The notes: generated from the sequence alone by a model not told the origin. Positions 19,504 through 29,047 are shown, counted from the stretch's first letter. The stretch is 64,000 nt of DNA from CAIWKO01 sp964469155 (GCA_964469155.1 CAYXXU010000012.1:1-64000), one strand, 5' to 3'. Numbers and translations are program-made.

Positions 19504-22500
19504 ATGAAAAAACAAATTACAAAAAGAGCTGGACTTTTTTGGCTTAAATTAACTGTCCTTGTGTTTGCCTTTTTGCTGGTAAGCGGTCAGGGATGGGGAC
19601 AAGTAACCATACCACATCTTGATCCAATAAATTACACTGTTGGGCAAGGTCTTCAAACGCAGACCGGTTGGACCAGTTTAAATTCCGGCGACGCCCTTCT
19701 AATAGCTTCGGGCAATTTAACTTATACCGGACTTCCAACTTCAACCGGTGAAAAAGTTACGTTTGATGGAGCAGGAATTGATGCAGCAAAACTTTTTACA
19801 CAACAAACCTCAGGGACTGTATATTATTCCTTTTTGCTAAATATTACCTCCTTGGGAAGTTTAAACACCACAGGTGGATATTTTACTGGTTTTAACGAAG
19901 GAACCGGGACGAACTTTGGAGGTACTGTTTGGACAAAAAAAGATGCAGGTGGAACAGGATATAATATTGGCGTTAATCCAAGAACAACTGCTGCTAATAC
20001 AGCCTGGGTCAGTGGTGTCCAACCAATAAATTCAACGCTACTAGTTGTAATTTCTTATCAAATAGTTAGTTCCACAGGAAATGATATAGTAAAAATATGG
20101 ATCAATCCCACTCCTGGTGCTAGTGAACCCACTGCAAATGCCACTGCAACAAATACGGGAACTGATTTAGCAAACCTAAATCGTATATTAATTAGACAAG
20201 ATGCAACAACCACAACCCCATTCATAGAAATGGATGAGTTAAGAATAGGAACTACTTGGGCTGACGTAACCCCAAGTGGTGGTTCAACAGCCCCTCTTGT
20301 CACGACCACATCTGTTTCTGGCATAGGAACTACATCAGCGACCTTTAACGGCAATATTACCTCAGACGGTGGTGCTTCAATTTCAGACAGGGGTTTTTGT
20401 TATAAGACCAGCACTGGGGTTTCTATTATAGATAATCCTACTTCGGAAGGAGGAACTTCCACAGGTACTTATTCGAAGAGCATGACCTTATCAGCAGCAA
20501 CCAATTATTTTTACAAGGCCTATGCTACCAATTCGGTTGGAACCACTTTAAGTAATACAGAAATTAATTTCTGGACATTTGCCACAGAACCATCAGTACA
20601 TTCGACAACATTTTCGAACAGTGTTATTTCGCAGACTCAAATCGATGTTTCTTTTGATGCACTGAGTAGCATTTCTAATGCAAGCGGATATTTGATACTG
20701 CAAAAGTCAGGTTCGACTCCCACCGGATTACCTTCAGATGGAATTGCCTATTCGGTAGGAAATACTTTTGGGGATGCTACAGTAGCTGCTATTGTTACCA
20801 ATACCTCTTCAACCCTGGCCAATATTACTGGTTTAACGGCGGGGACACATTATTATTTTACCATTATTCCTTATAATAGCGGAGCAAACAATGCTACCTA
20901 TAATTATAAAACGGATGGAACTATTCCGACAACCAATGGAACAACGCAGGCTCCGCTGGATGCAACCTCAGAAATATCAGGGCCTGTTTTAGGAAGCCAG
21001 CCCAATCCAACCTTATTATCATCCTTAGTAACCACCGATGTCGGTGCCGTACGTGTTTTTGATATGGATGCTTACGATTATGGTACCGACGGACAACCTA
21101 CTAAAATCACACAATTGACCATTAAAGCAGGAACCAATAATACTGCTAATTGGGCCAATACAATACAAGGCGTGAAATTATCCCTGAACGGGGGCACTTC
21201 ATTCGTTACCATGGGAGTTCCCACTATCAGTGCTTCTTCGATAGTTATTCCTATTGTATCAGGAAACCTTAATATTGCAGATGCCGATGCAGAAACGATT
21301 TCTTTGTATGTTTATTTAAAATCGAGCGGATTAACTGATAACCAGGTATTGGAATTCAAGGTAGACGCCACAGCCTCTTCTCATGGATTTACTGCCGATG
21401 GAACCGGTTCCACTTTTCTGGCAACCTTTGCTTCGGCACCGGTTTCGAACCAGATATTAATTGATGTAGTTGCCACCAAATTGAATTTTGTACAACAGCC
21501 TACCAATGTTGGAACATCACAAAACATTACACCTGCTGTGACTGTCAGTGCAAATGATGCCAATGGTAACAGGGATTTGGACTATGTAACTAATGTGTCG
21601 ATAACTGCCAGTGGTTCAACCCTGACGGGATCACCCGTTTCAATACCTGCAATAAGTGGCTTGGCAACCTTTAGTACTTTGTCATTAACAGTGGCTGCAA
21701 CCGGTGTTACCTTAAATGCATTTTCCGGTGCAATAACCGGAGAAACGAGTACTTCTTTTAATGTTATCTTATTGCCAATAGCCGGAGAAATTGTCATTAA
21801 TCAGATGAGTGGGGATTATGCCGGAGCTTCTGATGAGTATGTTGAATTGTTGAATAAAACAAATAAAACATTTGATTTATCAAAACTAAAATTAGAATAT
21901 CGTGCAGCAGGCACTGGAAATATCGGCGGTGCAGGTGGTAATCTGACAGGTACTTTAGGACCTTACGAATATTGGTTATTATCTCCTAATGCAACTATAA
22001 CTGTAGGACAAACTTCATCACTGTCAAGAGATGGTTCCATAACAGCTGGTTTTGCTGCAATAGCAGGCCAGATGGCAATCCGGATAATTGATGCTCCCAA
22101 TACCATTATTGATGGATTAGCTTATGGATCTGTTGCGGTTAATGTTTTGGGTGAGGGATCAACTGCTTCTGCGCCTCCAAATGATGGGGGACTTACCAGG
22201 ACACCTGATGGATATGATACTGGTGAGAATAGTACTGATTTTACAACAGTTTCGAATGCAAATATACTATTACATAATCACCTTTCACTTCCAACAGCTT
22301 ATGCGATAACCGGCAGTGGTTCTTATTGTCAGGGGTCAGGTGGTTTACCTGTAGGTTTAATTGGTTCGCAATTGGGTTATAGTTATGAATTATGGAAAGA
22401 TGCCTCTGCCACCGGAAACATTGTAATTGGAACAGGAGCCTCCCTTAGTTTCGGAAACCAAACGGCAGGTGCATATACTGTTAAAGCTACCAATACCGGA

Positions 22501-24144
22501 GGAACCTCTGATATGACCGGAAGTGCTGTGATCACCGTAAATGCTTTACCCACCATCACCCTTGATGCCACCTCTGTCAACGTAGCCAGCGGAGTAACCT
22601 CTGCCGCATTGACATACAGTGGTACTGCCGAAAGTCCTGTAAGTTATAGTATAGATTATGATGCCACAGCCAATGGTGTAGGTTTTGTAGATGTGAACAA
22701 TGCCCTCTTTTCAGCAGGTCAGATCACTTTAAGCGTACCAGCCGGAGCAGCCCCAACCACCTATACCGCCAATCTTATCGTAAAGAATGGCAACGGATGT
22801 GTTAGCGCTTCCTATCCTTTCACTTTGACCGTAACAGGGTTTAATTTCACGACCGCACAGGATATAGGCACCACCTTGTTGCTCACCTGGCCTCAAACCA
22901 TAGGAGCATCGAGTTATGCAATTTATTACAGGTTGGAAGGAACCCAGCCCTGGACAGCCGTCTCAATGCAAGGCTTAAATTATACCAGGATAAGTAATCT
23001 GATACCTGAAAAGACCTATGATTGCCGTATCATGGCTTATAACAGCGCAGGCCAGTTGATGTCCAACTCAGTTCCCGGCACCTTCCTTACCGGCAAAGTA
23101 GAATACGGTCAGACTCAGGATATAGGTACCACCTTATTGCTCAACTGGACCGACTTTTCGCCCTGGGCCTCTTCCTACTCGGTCAGCTACCGTAAAATAG
23201 GTTCCCCTGCCTGGTTGTCGAGGTCTTCTTATGTTAATGAGGTAAAGTTAAGCAATCTGACAGCCAACTCAGCCTATGAAATCCGTATATTGGTTTATAA
23301 GAATGGTTCCTTATGGGGAACAAGCCGTTTAGACACTATAACCACCGGCAAAGTATCCTTTAGCAATAGTCAGGATATAGGCACCACCTTATTATTAACC
23401 TGGACTCCTTTCACCGGAAACAGTGCGTCATCATATGCCATACAGTATCGTCCATTGAACGGCGTCTGGCAGGGGTCTCCTTTATATGCCAATCCGGGCA
23501 AACTATTCGGTTTGGAACCTGAAACAAGTTATGAAGTACGTGAGTTGGTCTATATAGGAAGCACTTTATGGGGAACCAGTCAGACAGATACCATAACCAC
23601 AGGAAAAGTTGACTTTACTTTGATAGCCGACAATGGCACCTCTATGGAAATAGGCTGGAGTGACTTTTCACCCTGGGCCGGCAACTATACACTTCAGTAT
23701 AGCCGGTTAGCTGCCAACAATTGGGTAAACTCAGCCAATACTACCAATACCAGTAGTATCATATCGCCCTTACTCACCAATACGGATTATTATGTGAGAT
23801 TGAATGTCTTTATAGGCACAACGCTTTGGGGTTCAAGTAAGGAGTATCATTTTGTGAGGACAGTAAAGAATTCGTTTGCTGAAATATCAGAACAATCGGG
23901 ATTAAGCGTTTATCCTAATCCGTTTGTTGAACAGATCAATCTGGAGATATCCACCCTGTCAGCATCCACCGTTAACTGGATTATATATGACATGACAGGA
24001 AGAGAAGTTCTGAGTGGCAATGAATCTGTTGCAAGCGGGAACAACACCCTGGCAATAGATGCAACAAGCCTGCCCCAGGGAGTGTATATGCTGAATACTA
24101 TGCTGAACGATGAAAGCAAGAGTTTCAGGATAGTGAAGCAATAG
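19504..24144 (+). CDS. Giant T9SS-secreted adhesin-like protein (lamin-tail, FN3 repeats)
   Basis: 1546 residues. The signal peptide (1-33) ends SGQGWGQ, close to that of the 1636 protein. An N-terminal jelly-roll-like domain (to about 255) is followed by FN3-like domains (about 260-490), one with GNITSDGGASISDRGFCY, a pattern shared with the 1636 protein. Further beta-sandwich domains lead to a lamin-tail domain (about 759-880, EIVINQMSGDY, EYVELLNK) and an Ig-like domain (SYCQGSGG). Four FN3 repeats (about 1114-1450) and a T9SS type-A tail (from about 1467, YPNPFVEQINLEI) finish it. From nt 22639 onward the gene is apparently identical to the 10543 gene, so this is a chimera: its front half relates to 1636, its back half to 10543. 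Confidence 0.9.
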   Translation: MKKQITKRAGLFWLKLTVLVFAFLLVSGQGWGQVTIPHLDPINYTVGQGLQTQTGWTSLNSGDALLIASGNLTYTGLPTSTGEKVTFDGAGIDAAKLFTQQTSGTVYYSFLLNITSLGSLNTTGGYFTGFNEGTGTNFGGTVWTKKDAGGTGYNIGVNPRTTAANTAWVSGVQPINSTLLVVISYQIVSSTGNDIVKIWINPTPGASEPTANATATNTGTDLANLNRILIRQDATTTTPFIEMDELRIGTTWADVTPSGGSTAPLVTTTSVSGIGTTSATFNGNITSDGGASISDRGFCYKTSTGVSIIDNPTSEGGTSTGTYSKSMTLSAATNYFYKAYATNSVGTTLSNTEINFWTFATEPSVHSTTFSNSVISQTQIDVSFDALSSISNASGYLILQKSGSTPTGLPSDGIAYSVGNTFGDATVAAIVTNTSSTLANITGLTAGTHYYFTIIPYNSGANNATYNYKTDGTIPTTNGTTQAPLDATSEISGPVLGSQPNPTLLSSLVTTDVGAVRVFDMDAYDYGTDGQPTKITQLTIKAGTNNTANWANTIQGVKLSLNGGTSFVTMGVPTISASSIVIPIVSGNLNIADADAETISLYVYLKSSGLTDNQVLEFKVDATASSHGFTADGTGSTFLATFASAPVSNQILIDVVATKLNFVQQPTNVGTSQNITPAVTVSANDANGNRDLDYVTNVSITASGSTLTGSPVSIPAISGLATFSTLSLTVAATGVTLNAFSGAITGETSTSFNVILLPIAGEIVINQMSGDYAGASDEYVELLNKTNKTFDLSKLKLEYRAAGTGNIGGAGGNLTGTLGPYEYWLLSPNATITVGQTSSLSRDGSITAGFAAIAGQMAIRIIDAPNTIIDGLAYGSVAVNVLGEGSTASAPPNDGGLTRTPDGYDTGENSTDFTTVSNANILLHNHLSLPTAYAITGSGSYCQGSGGLPVGLIGSQLGYSYELWKDASATGNIVIGTGASLSFGNQTAGAYTVKATNTGGTSDMTGSAVITVNALPTITLDATSVNVASGVTSAALTYSGTAESPVSYSIDYDATANGVGFVDVNNALFSAGQITLSVPAGAAPTTYTANLIVKNGNGCVSASYPFTLTVTGFNFTTAQDIGTTLLLTWPQTIGASSYAIYYRLEGTQPWTAVSMQGLNYTRISNLIPEKTYDCRIMAYNSAGQLMSNSVPGTFLTGKVEYGQTQDIGTTLLLNWTDFSPWASSYSVSYRKIGSPAWLSRSSYVNEVKLSNLTANSAYEIRILVYKNGSLWGTSRLDTITTGKVSFSNSQDIGTTLLLTWTPFTGNSASSYAIQYRPLNGVWQGSPLYANPGKLFGLEPETSYEVRELVYIGSTLWGTSQTDTITTGKVDFTLIADNGTSMEIGWSDFSPWAGNYTLQYSRLAANNWVNSANTTNTSSIISPLLTNTDYYVRLNVFIGTTLWGSSKEYHFVRTVKNSFAEISEQSGLSVYPNPFVEQINLEISTLSASTVNWIIYDMTGREVLSGNESVASGNNTLAIDATSLPQGVYMLNTMLNDESKSFRIVKQ

Positions 24145-24236
24145 CATTGACGAATGATTATTAAAAAAGTATAACGGACGTTATACCTGAGACAAGTTCC
24201 GTACTGAATTTAATGAAATTTGGTACGGAACTTTTT
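22639..24236 (+). repeat. 1,598-bp direct repeat, copy B
   Basis: Second copy of 15724-17321, same orientation, offset 6,915 bp. Identity runs through the stop codon, the 3' UTR and the terminator, and stops inside the T-run (six T in copy A, five in copy B). The PqqD-like gene starts about 40-60 bp beyond. Confidence 0.9.
24194..24236 (+). terminator. Rho-independent terminator (duplicated copy B)
   Basis: Same hairpin as at 17279-17322: AAGTTCCGTAC (24194-24204) with GTACGGAACTT (24223-24233), then T-run. It separates the T9SS gene from the PqqD-like gene. Confidence 0.85.
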
Positions 24237-24276
24237 CTTCTTTTGGGTCAAAAATAAATGAGTCTATAAAATTTTA

Positions 24277-24570
24277 ATGTTTTACGCAGAAATAATGAAT
24301 TTGAAAGAGTTGTATGTGAAAAAATCACAATTTGCATCAAGACTTGTTGGAAATGAATTAATAATTGTTCCATTAAAAGGAAGTGTTTCCGATATGAATG
24401 AATTATTTACCCTTAATGAAGTAGGTTCATTTATATGGGAACAAATAAATGGAAATAATACTGAAAATGAAATTGTAAAGGCAGTTTGTGAAGAGTTTGA
24501 TGTTGATGATAATATTGCACGTAAAGATGTTTCTGATTTTCTATTACGATTACAAGTTCTTTTGTTGTAG
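24277..24570 (+). CDS. PqqD-family peptide-binding protein
   Basis: 97 residues from ATG 24277; an internal ATG at 24295 (MNLKELYVKKS) gives a 91-residue protein and fits the family's usual start better. It looks like a PqqD/RRE-type winged-helix protein: a short beta N-terminus, then FTLNEVGSFIWEQING, where family members have LNxxGxxIWexl, then helices ending in VSDFLLRLQ. PqqD-like proteins bind RiPP precursor leader peptides and present them to modifying enzymes. It is first in a compact module with an HprK-like kinase, an S26-ABC exporter and a nucleotidyltransferase. No promoter box was clear; it begins 40 bp after the T9SS gene's terminator. Confidence 0.8.
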   Translation: MFYAEIMNLKELYVKKSQFASRLVGNELIIVPLKGSVSDMNELFTLNEVGSFIWEQINGNNTENEIVKAVCEEFDVDDNIARKDVSDFLLRLQVLLL

Positions 24571-24599
24571 TAATTAAAAACTAATCAATTAGAAAAAAA

Positions 24600-25472
24600 T
24601 TGAACACAAAAACTATTTCTGTCGCGGGTTTTAATATATTACTTCAATCTCAAAGCATTTTAAATATTGTTTTGGAAAAATCATATCTGCCTTTTGAAAC
24701 AATGAGTGCATCTCATAAGGTGAATCTGAAAATTACGGTCGTTAAGGGAATACCTTTTCAATTATTTAATAGAAATAATTTATTATTCGAGGCGAAAGAC
24801 ACCCTTCGAACATATTTTTCTGTTTATAAAGACAATGATCTCTATAAATTTGTAATATTCAATCAACTAAAGGAGAATAAAATACAGCAGATTGCGCTTT
24901 TAAATGAGGAACTTTCCGAATGGGTCATTTATTTAAATTCTTCGGAAAATAATGAAGAATTGTATCCGCTATTTTATCCTATGGGTCCCTTGGTTTTTTA
25001 TTATTTGACCATAAAATATAACGCAATCATGATCCACGCATCAGGAATTTTTGATGATGTCAGAGGAAGGATTTTTACCGGTTTTTCCGGTAGTGGAAAA
25101 AGTACAATGTCTGAGATTTGGCTAAAAGCAGGAGGTAGAATTGTTAATGACGACCGTCTGATTATTCGTAAAGAAGACGAAGAGTATTTTATATATAACA
25201 CCCCCATGTTTTATTCTGATCTTCCAAAAAAATGCCCTCTTCATTCTATTTATGTGATTGAACATTCAAGAGAAAACAATCTGAATCGTATGGAAGGAGC
25301 CAAAGCTGTTTCGAACATCATGGCCTTTTGCATTCAACATGGATATAATATGCATTTTATCGAACAGCATCTGAATTTTCTTTCTGAACTTTGCTCAAAT
25401 ATTCCAATTTATAATTTAGGGTTTGTTCCAGATGAAAAAGTAATAGAATTTATTAAATCACATGGAACCTGA
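24600..25472 (+). CDS. HPr-kinase-like P-loop kinase
   Basis: 290 residues from a TTG start at 24600; the next in-frame ATG is about 35 codons in and would remove the conserved-looking N-terminal strand. Residues about 160-168 are a Walker A loop (GFSGSGKST), followed by VNDDRLIIR, the position of the catalytic/metal-binding acid region in HPr kinase C-terminal domains. The N-terminal about 140 residues are beta-rich and not recognised. HprK-related kinases of this type occur beside PqqD-like proteins; their substrates are unknown, and a phosphorylated peptide or sugar is a guess. It lies 29 bp after the PqqD-like gene and overlaps the next gene by 11 bp, implying co-translation. Confidence 0.8.
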   Translation: MNTKTISVAGFNILLQSQSILNIVLEKSYLPFETMSASHKVNLKITVVKGIPFQLFNRNNLLFEAKDTLRTYFSVYKDNDLYKFVIFNQLKENKIQQIALLNEELSEWVIYLNSSENNEELYPLFYPMGPLVFYYLTIKYNAIMIHASGIFDDVRGRIFTGFSGSGKSTMSEIWLKAGGRIVNDDRLIIRKEDEEYFIYNTPMFYSDLPKKCPLHSIYVIEHSRENNLNRMEGAKAVSNIMAFCIQHGYNMHFIEQHLNFLSELCSNIPIYNLGFVPDEKVIEFIKSHGT

Positions 25473-27699
25473 TACCCTTTTTACTGAGTTATACGGATTA
25501 ACGGACGAATTGCTTAGCACTGGTAAGGACGTTATGTTAAAAGTAGGTGGTTATAGTATGTATCCGTGCCTGAAGCCCGGAGATATAATTACTATCAGAC
25601 GTGTAAAAAGTGATGCGTTAAAGGTGGGAGAAATCATTGTTTTTGAAACAGAAAAAAAATGGATTGCTCACAGGATAATTAAAATTAACTCACAGGCTGG
25701 TAATCGAATATTTATTACCAGGGGTGATTCCTGTATGAAGCAGGATGTCCCGGTATCAGAAATTAATATTATGGGGAAGGTAATATTTTATTCAAGAAAT
25801 GGAGAGAAAAAAACTTATAATAAGCGCAGGAATACTTCCAGACACTGTTTGACAAATCTTAATTCCTCCATTCAGAAGGCTTTTGTAAGATGCTGTTTAA
25901 GAGCGGTAATGTTTAAAGGGAAGATAATAAAACAATTAGGGGATATCAATAAAAACATACTGTTTTTAACACAATTCTCAAGAAAAACTTTTCGATTAAA
26001 TATCATTATATCTCTGTTCTTTGGAGTGCTGCCATTGGTTGTTATTTATCTTGTCAAATGGCTTATTGATGAATTGTCTGGCTTCAAAGGACTGAATGAT
26101 AGTACTCAGATTTATTTTCCAATATTTATTATTGGCTTTATAGCTATTGTTTTCTTTATACAGTCAATGCTATCTTTATCTAGTAGAATAATCCGTGAAA
26201 AACTCTTCCAATCTGTTACTATACATGTTTATGATTTGTTACATGATAAATATGCTTCACTCGATATGGAGTGTCTGGAAGATGCCTCACAGCAGGACAA
26301 AATTCATAGAGCAATTCAAGAGGCTGGGTTTCGTCCTGTTAAAATGATCAATCAATATCTTTCCCTTATTCAATCAATTGTTTCAGTGATTTTTATTGCT
26401 GTTTTATTATTTACCATTCATTGGTCTGTTTTTTTTATCATATTGCTGGCAATTATTCCTGGTTTTTGGTCGAGAATTCAATTCACCAGAGATCTCTATC
26501 ATTTAAGCAAATCAAATAGCAAGCAAGAAAGAGAGGCATATTATTATAATCGTATTCTGACAGGATTGCTATTTGCTAAAGAGCTCAGATTATTCAGCCT
26601 TAAAGATTTTTTTAAATCACGGTTTGAAAATGTCCAAAAAGAGTTACATCGTGAAAGAATTTCGATCATTCGCAAAAATGTATTTCCTGAAATATTATCA
26701 CAAATATTTGCAGTATTATTAATATTTTTTTCTTTTGGTTTCGTATCTTATTTGACAATAAAGGGACTGGTTACTCCGGGGACAGTAATACTTTTCTTTC
26801 TGATTTTTCAAAGAGGATATGTTGTAATGAAGGATCTCCTGCAGTCCTTTGCCGGTCTTATGGAAGATAATGTTTTTTATAAAGAATTTTTAAGTTTTTT
26901 GGAAATTCCGACATTACATAAAAATCAGGATCGTATGATGCAAGAATGTGAAATTAAAAGGGGAATATTTATTGAAAATGTATCATTTAAGTACCCATCA
27001 AGCACTAGGAATGCATTGCAATCTGTTTCTATTGATATCCCACTGGGTAAAACCATTGCATTGGTTGGGGCAAATGGTTCGGGAAAAACAACACTAATTA
27101 AATTATTATGCGGATTTTTTACCCCTCAACAAGGTAAAATTCGTTTTGATGACACCAATATTTCATTAATAAATCCCAATATTTTGAGAAAACAAATAAC
27201 GGCTGTTTTTCAGGATTTTGCCCTTTACAACCTAACTGCTAAAGAGAATATTATTTTGGGTGATATCACAAAATTACATACTGAGGATGATATAAGAAAT
27301 GCCGCTCTGAATGCTGGCATTGCTGACGAAATAGAACAACTTCCATTGTCTTACCAAACCATGCTTGGAAATTTATTTGAGAAAGGCGAGGAACTAAGCA
27401 TTGGTCAATGGCAAAAAATGGCTATAGCAAAAGCATTTTATCGTAACACACCTATTTTATTAATGGACGAACCTTCCAGCGCTCTGGATGCAGATACGGA
27501 ACGAGTCATATTAAAAAAATTGAGAACCCTTGCACGAAATAAAACGGTTGTTATTGTCAGTCACCGTTTTTCCACGATAAAATGGGCTGACGTAATTTAT
27601 GTTTTGGATAAAGGTAAAGTTGTGGAATATGGTGACCATGAAAACCTAATGGCTAGCAAAGGCATGTATTTTGGAATGTACTCTGCCATTAATGAATAA
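25462..27699 (+). CDS. S26 signal-peptidase-like domain fused to ABC exporter
   Basis: 745 residues. Residues about 20-115 resemble SipW-type S26 peptidases: GYSMYPCLKPGD with the Ser nucleophile, GEIIVF, then AHRIIKI where a His replaces the bacterial Lys base, RGDS and MGKVIF. After a basic linker, residues about 165-460 carry a six-helix ABC exporter membrane domain. Residues about 490-745 form the ATPase: Walker A GANGSGKTT (about 536), signature LSIGQ (about 646), Walker B ILLMDEPSSALD (about 666), and the H-loop SHRFS. The peptidase is expected to face the opposite side from its usual location unless the domain acts differently, so topology is unclear. Peptidase-ABC fusions in RiPP export usually carry a C39 Cys protease; the S26 fusion is unusual. 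Likely substrate: a peptide handled by the PqqD-like protein. Confidence 0.8.
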   Translation: MEPDTLFTELYGLTDELLSTGKDVMLKVGGYSMYPCLKPGDIITIRRVKSDALKVGEIIVFETEKKWIAHRIIKINSQAGNRIFITRGDSCMKQDVPVSEINIMGKVIFYSRNGEKKTYNKRRNTSRHCLTNLNSSIQKAFVRCCLRAVMFKGKIIKQLGDINKNILFLTQFSRKTFRLNIIISLFFGVLPLVVIYLVKWLIDELSGFKGLNDSTQIYFPIFIIGFIAIVFFIQSMLSLSSRIIREKLFQSVTIHVYDLLHDKYASLDMECLEDASQQDKIHRAIQEAGFRPVKMINQYLSLIQSIVSVIFIAVLLFTIHWSVFFIILLAIIPGFWSRIQFTRDLYHLSKSNSKQEREAYYYNRILTGLLFAKELRLFSLKDFFKSRFENVQKELHRERISIIRKNVFPEILSQIFAVLLIFFSFGFVSYLTIKGLVTPGTVILFFLIFQRGYVVMKDLLQSFAGLMEDNVFYKEFLSFLEIPTLHKNQDRMMQECEIKRGIFIENVSFKYPSSTRNALQSVSIDIPLGKTIALVGANGSGKTTLIKLLCGFFTPQQGKIRFDDTNISLINPNILRKQITAVFQDFALYNLTAKENIILGDITKLHTEDDIRNAALNAGIADEIEQLPLSYQTMLGNLFEKGEELSIGQWQKMAIAKAFYRNTPILLMDEPSSALDADTERVILKKLRTLARNKTVVIVSHRFSTIKWADVIYVLDKGKVVEYGDHENLMASKGMYFGMYSAINE

Positions 27700-27714
27700 T
27701 CTTCCACAATTTTA

Positions 27715-28902
27715 TCATAAGAGTTTTCTGTAGAGATGCCTGATTAGTAATGATGTCCCTTTTATCATTCTGAGCATGTAAAATAACAAAAACATTGGCT
27801 TACGGCGGATATGATATCTGCTATACATAAATGAGCCTGACGGGAAAATATCTCCTAAAATATAAAAGAATTTGTTTTTTGTCCCTTTAATTTTTCTAAG
27901 GGCTTTGATATTTGGATTATCTATTTTTGCAAATATTTCATTTTCATCGCATTTTAAATAGGAAATAAACAGATCGTTAGTATAATGATCCCTGTATTGC
28001 AATAGTTTCTTTTTTATTTTATCAGGAAAGGATACTTGAAAGAATTTTTGTAAAATTGATAAAATTTTGGACACGTTTTTAATACAATGATATTTTTCGC
28101 AGGAAAGTAAGAAAATATCCCAGTCAAAATCATTTTTATGTTTCTCAAGAATTCCTATCAAATCGGAAAATTGGTATAATTGAATTTTGCCTTCATTGAA
28201 ATGTTTTTCAAGATGAATACATAAATAGAGAAGCATATCTTCGGCCGACAGTGTGAGTGTCGGTGTGTTAAAAATGTTTATGGGTTTGGCATTTCCCCAA
28301 AAATTCATGATATCAATGCTATGGGTTGAGTTGTCTATAAAAATTCTGAAATGTATTTCAACCCAAATTCCATGTAAAGACATAGTGGGTAAATGTTTAG
28401 CCACACCCTTGTTTTTAATGAATTCTGTTTTGCTCCTACCGGTCGCTATGTATCCCAAATCCATTAGAATTTTAATACAGTTATCGGTACATTCTGGTTT
28501 AACCAACAAGTCAATATCACTCATTTGACGCAAACCAATGTCTTTATAAATGGTTTCTGCCAGATAAATTCCTTTCAATGGCACCGCATCAATTTTATTT
28601 GCTGTAAAAACCTGTTGTATCTTACGAAAATGTTCGTACAAAAGGATGTTCCTGCTGAAAGATTGATAATATATCTGATTTAGCTTTGACATAAGCCACG
28701 GTGGAATTAATTCTCTTTCATTTATTCCAGAAAAATGTTTTGAAATTAAGGAACCTATTCCATGATTCAAAGCGATTTTATAAAAGTAATTCCAATCATT
28801 AACTGCCAATATAATATGCTTAATTTCCCTAAGGTCCACTTCTGAAATATCTATCCTGGCAAGTTTGAGAAGCAGAAGGTTTTCAGGAGTTAGTTTCTCC
28901 AT
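27715..28902 (-). CDS. Nucleotidyltransferase family protein (NTP_transf_5-like)
   Basis: 395 residues on the minus strand, convergent with the ABC gene (15 bp between stops). The region VPLKGIYLAETIYKDIGLRQ followed by SDIDLLVK (Asp residues at about 129 and 131) is the signature of NTP_transf_5 nucleotidyltransferases. The C-terminal half is helical with no second domain recognised. Such proteins often sit near PqqD/HprK-like pairs and exopolysaccharide or RiPP loci; their targets are not established. A minus-strand TAnnTTTG box lies just upstream. Confidence 0.8.
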   Translation of the reverse strand: MEKLTPENLLLLKLARIDISEVDLREIKHIILAVNDWNYFYKIALNHGIGSLISKHFSGINERELIPPWLMSKLNQIYYQSFSRNILLYEHFRKIQQVFTANKIDAVPLKGIYLAETIYKDIGLRQMSDIDLLVKPECTDNCIKILMDLGYIATGRSKTEFIKNKGVAKHLPTMSLHGIWVEIHFRIFIDNSTHSIDIMNFWGNAKPINIFNTPTLTLSAEDMLLYLCIHLEKHFNEGKIQLYQFSDLIGILEKHKNDFDWDIFLLSCEKYHCIKNVSKILSILQKFFQVSFPDKIKKKLLQYRDHYTNDLFISYLKCDENEIFAKIDNPNIKALRKIKGTKNKFFYILGDIFPSGSFMYSRYHIRRKPMFLLFYMLRMIKGTSLLIRHLYRKLL

Positions 28903-28921
28903 GGCTTAAATTTGTTGATAA

Positions 28922-28929
28922 CAAAATTA
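28922..28929 (-). promoter_or_regulatory. Putative promoter -7 box for the nucleotidyltransferase
   Basis: The plus strand CAAAATTA reads TAATTTTG on the minus strand (TAnnTTTG), 19 bp upstream of the ATG (complement of 28900-28902). The leader would be very short. Confidence 0.4.
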
Positions 28930-29047
28930 GTTAGAAATAATGATTAAGATTTTTTTTTCTTCATGAATAGGGTGATAATTTTGCATAATGAATATGTTGT
29001 TAATAAAGTAATCGGCAAAAGATTTTTTAGAAGTGAAAATTTATTAG

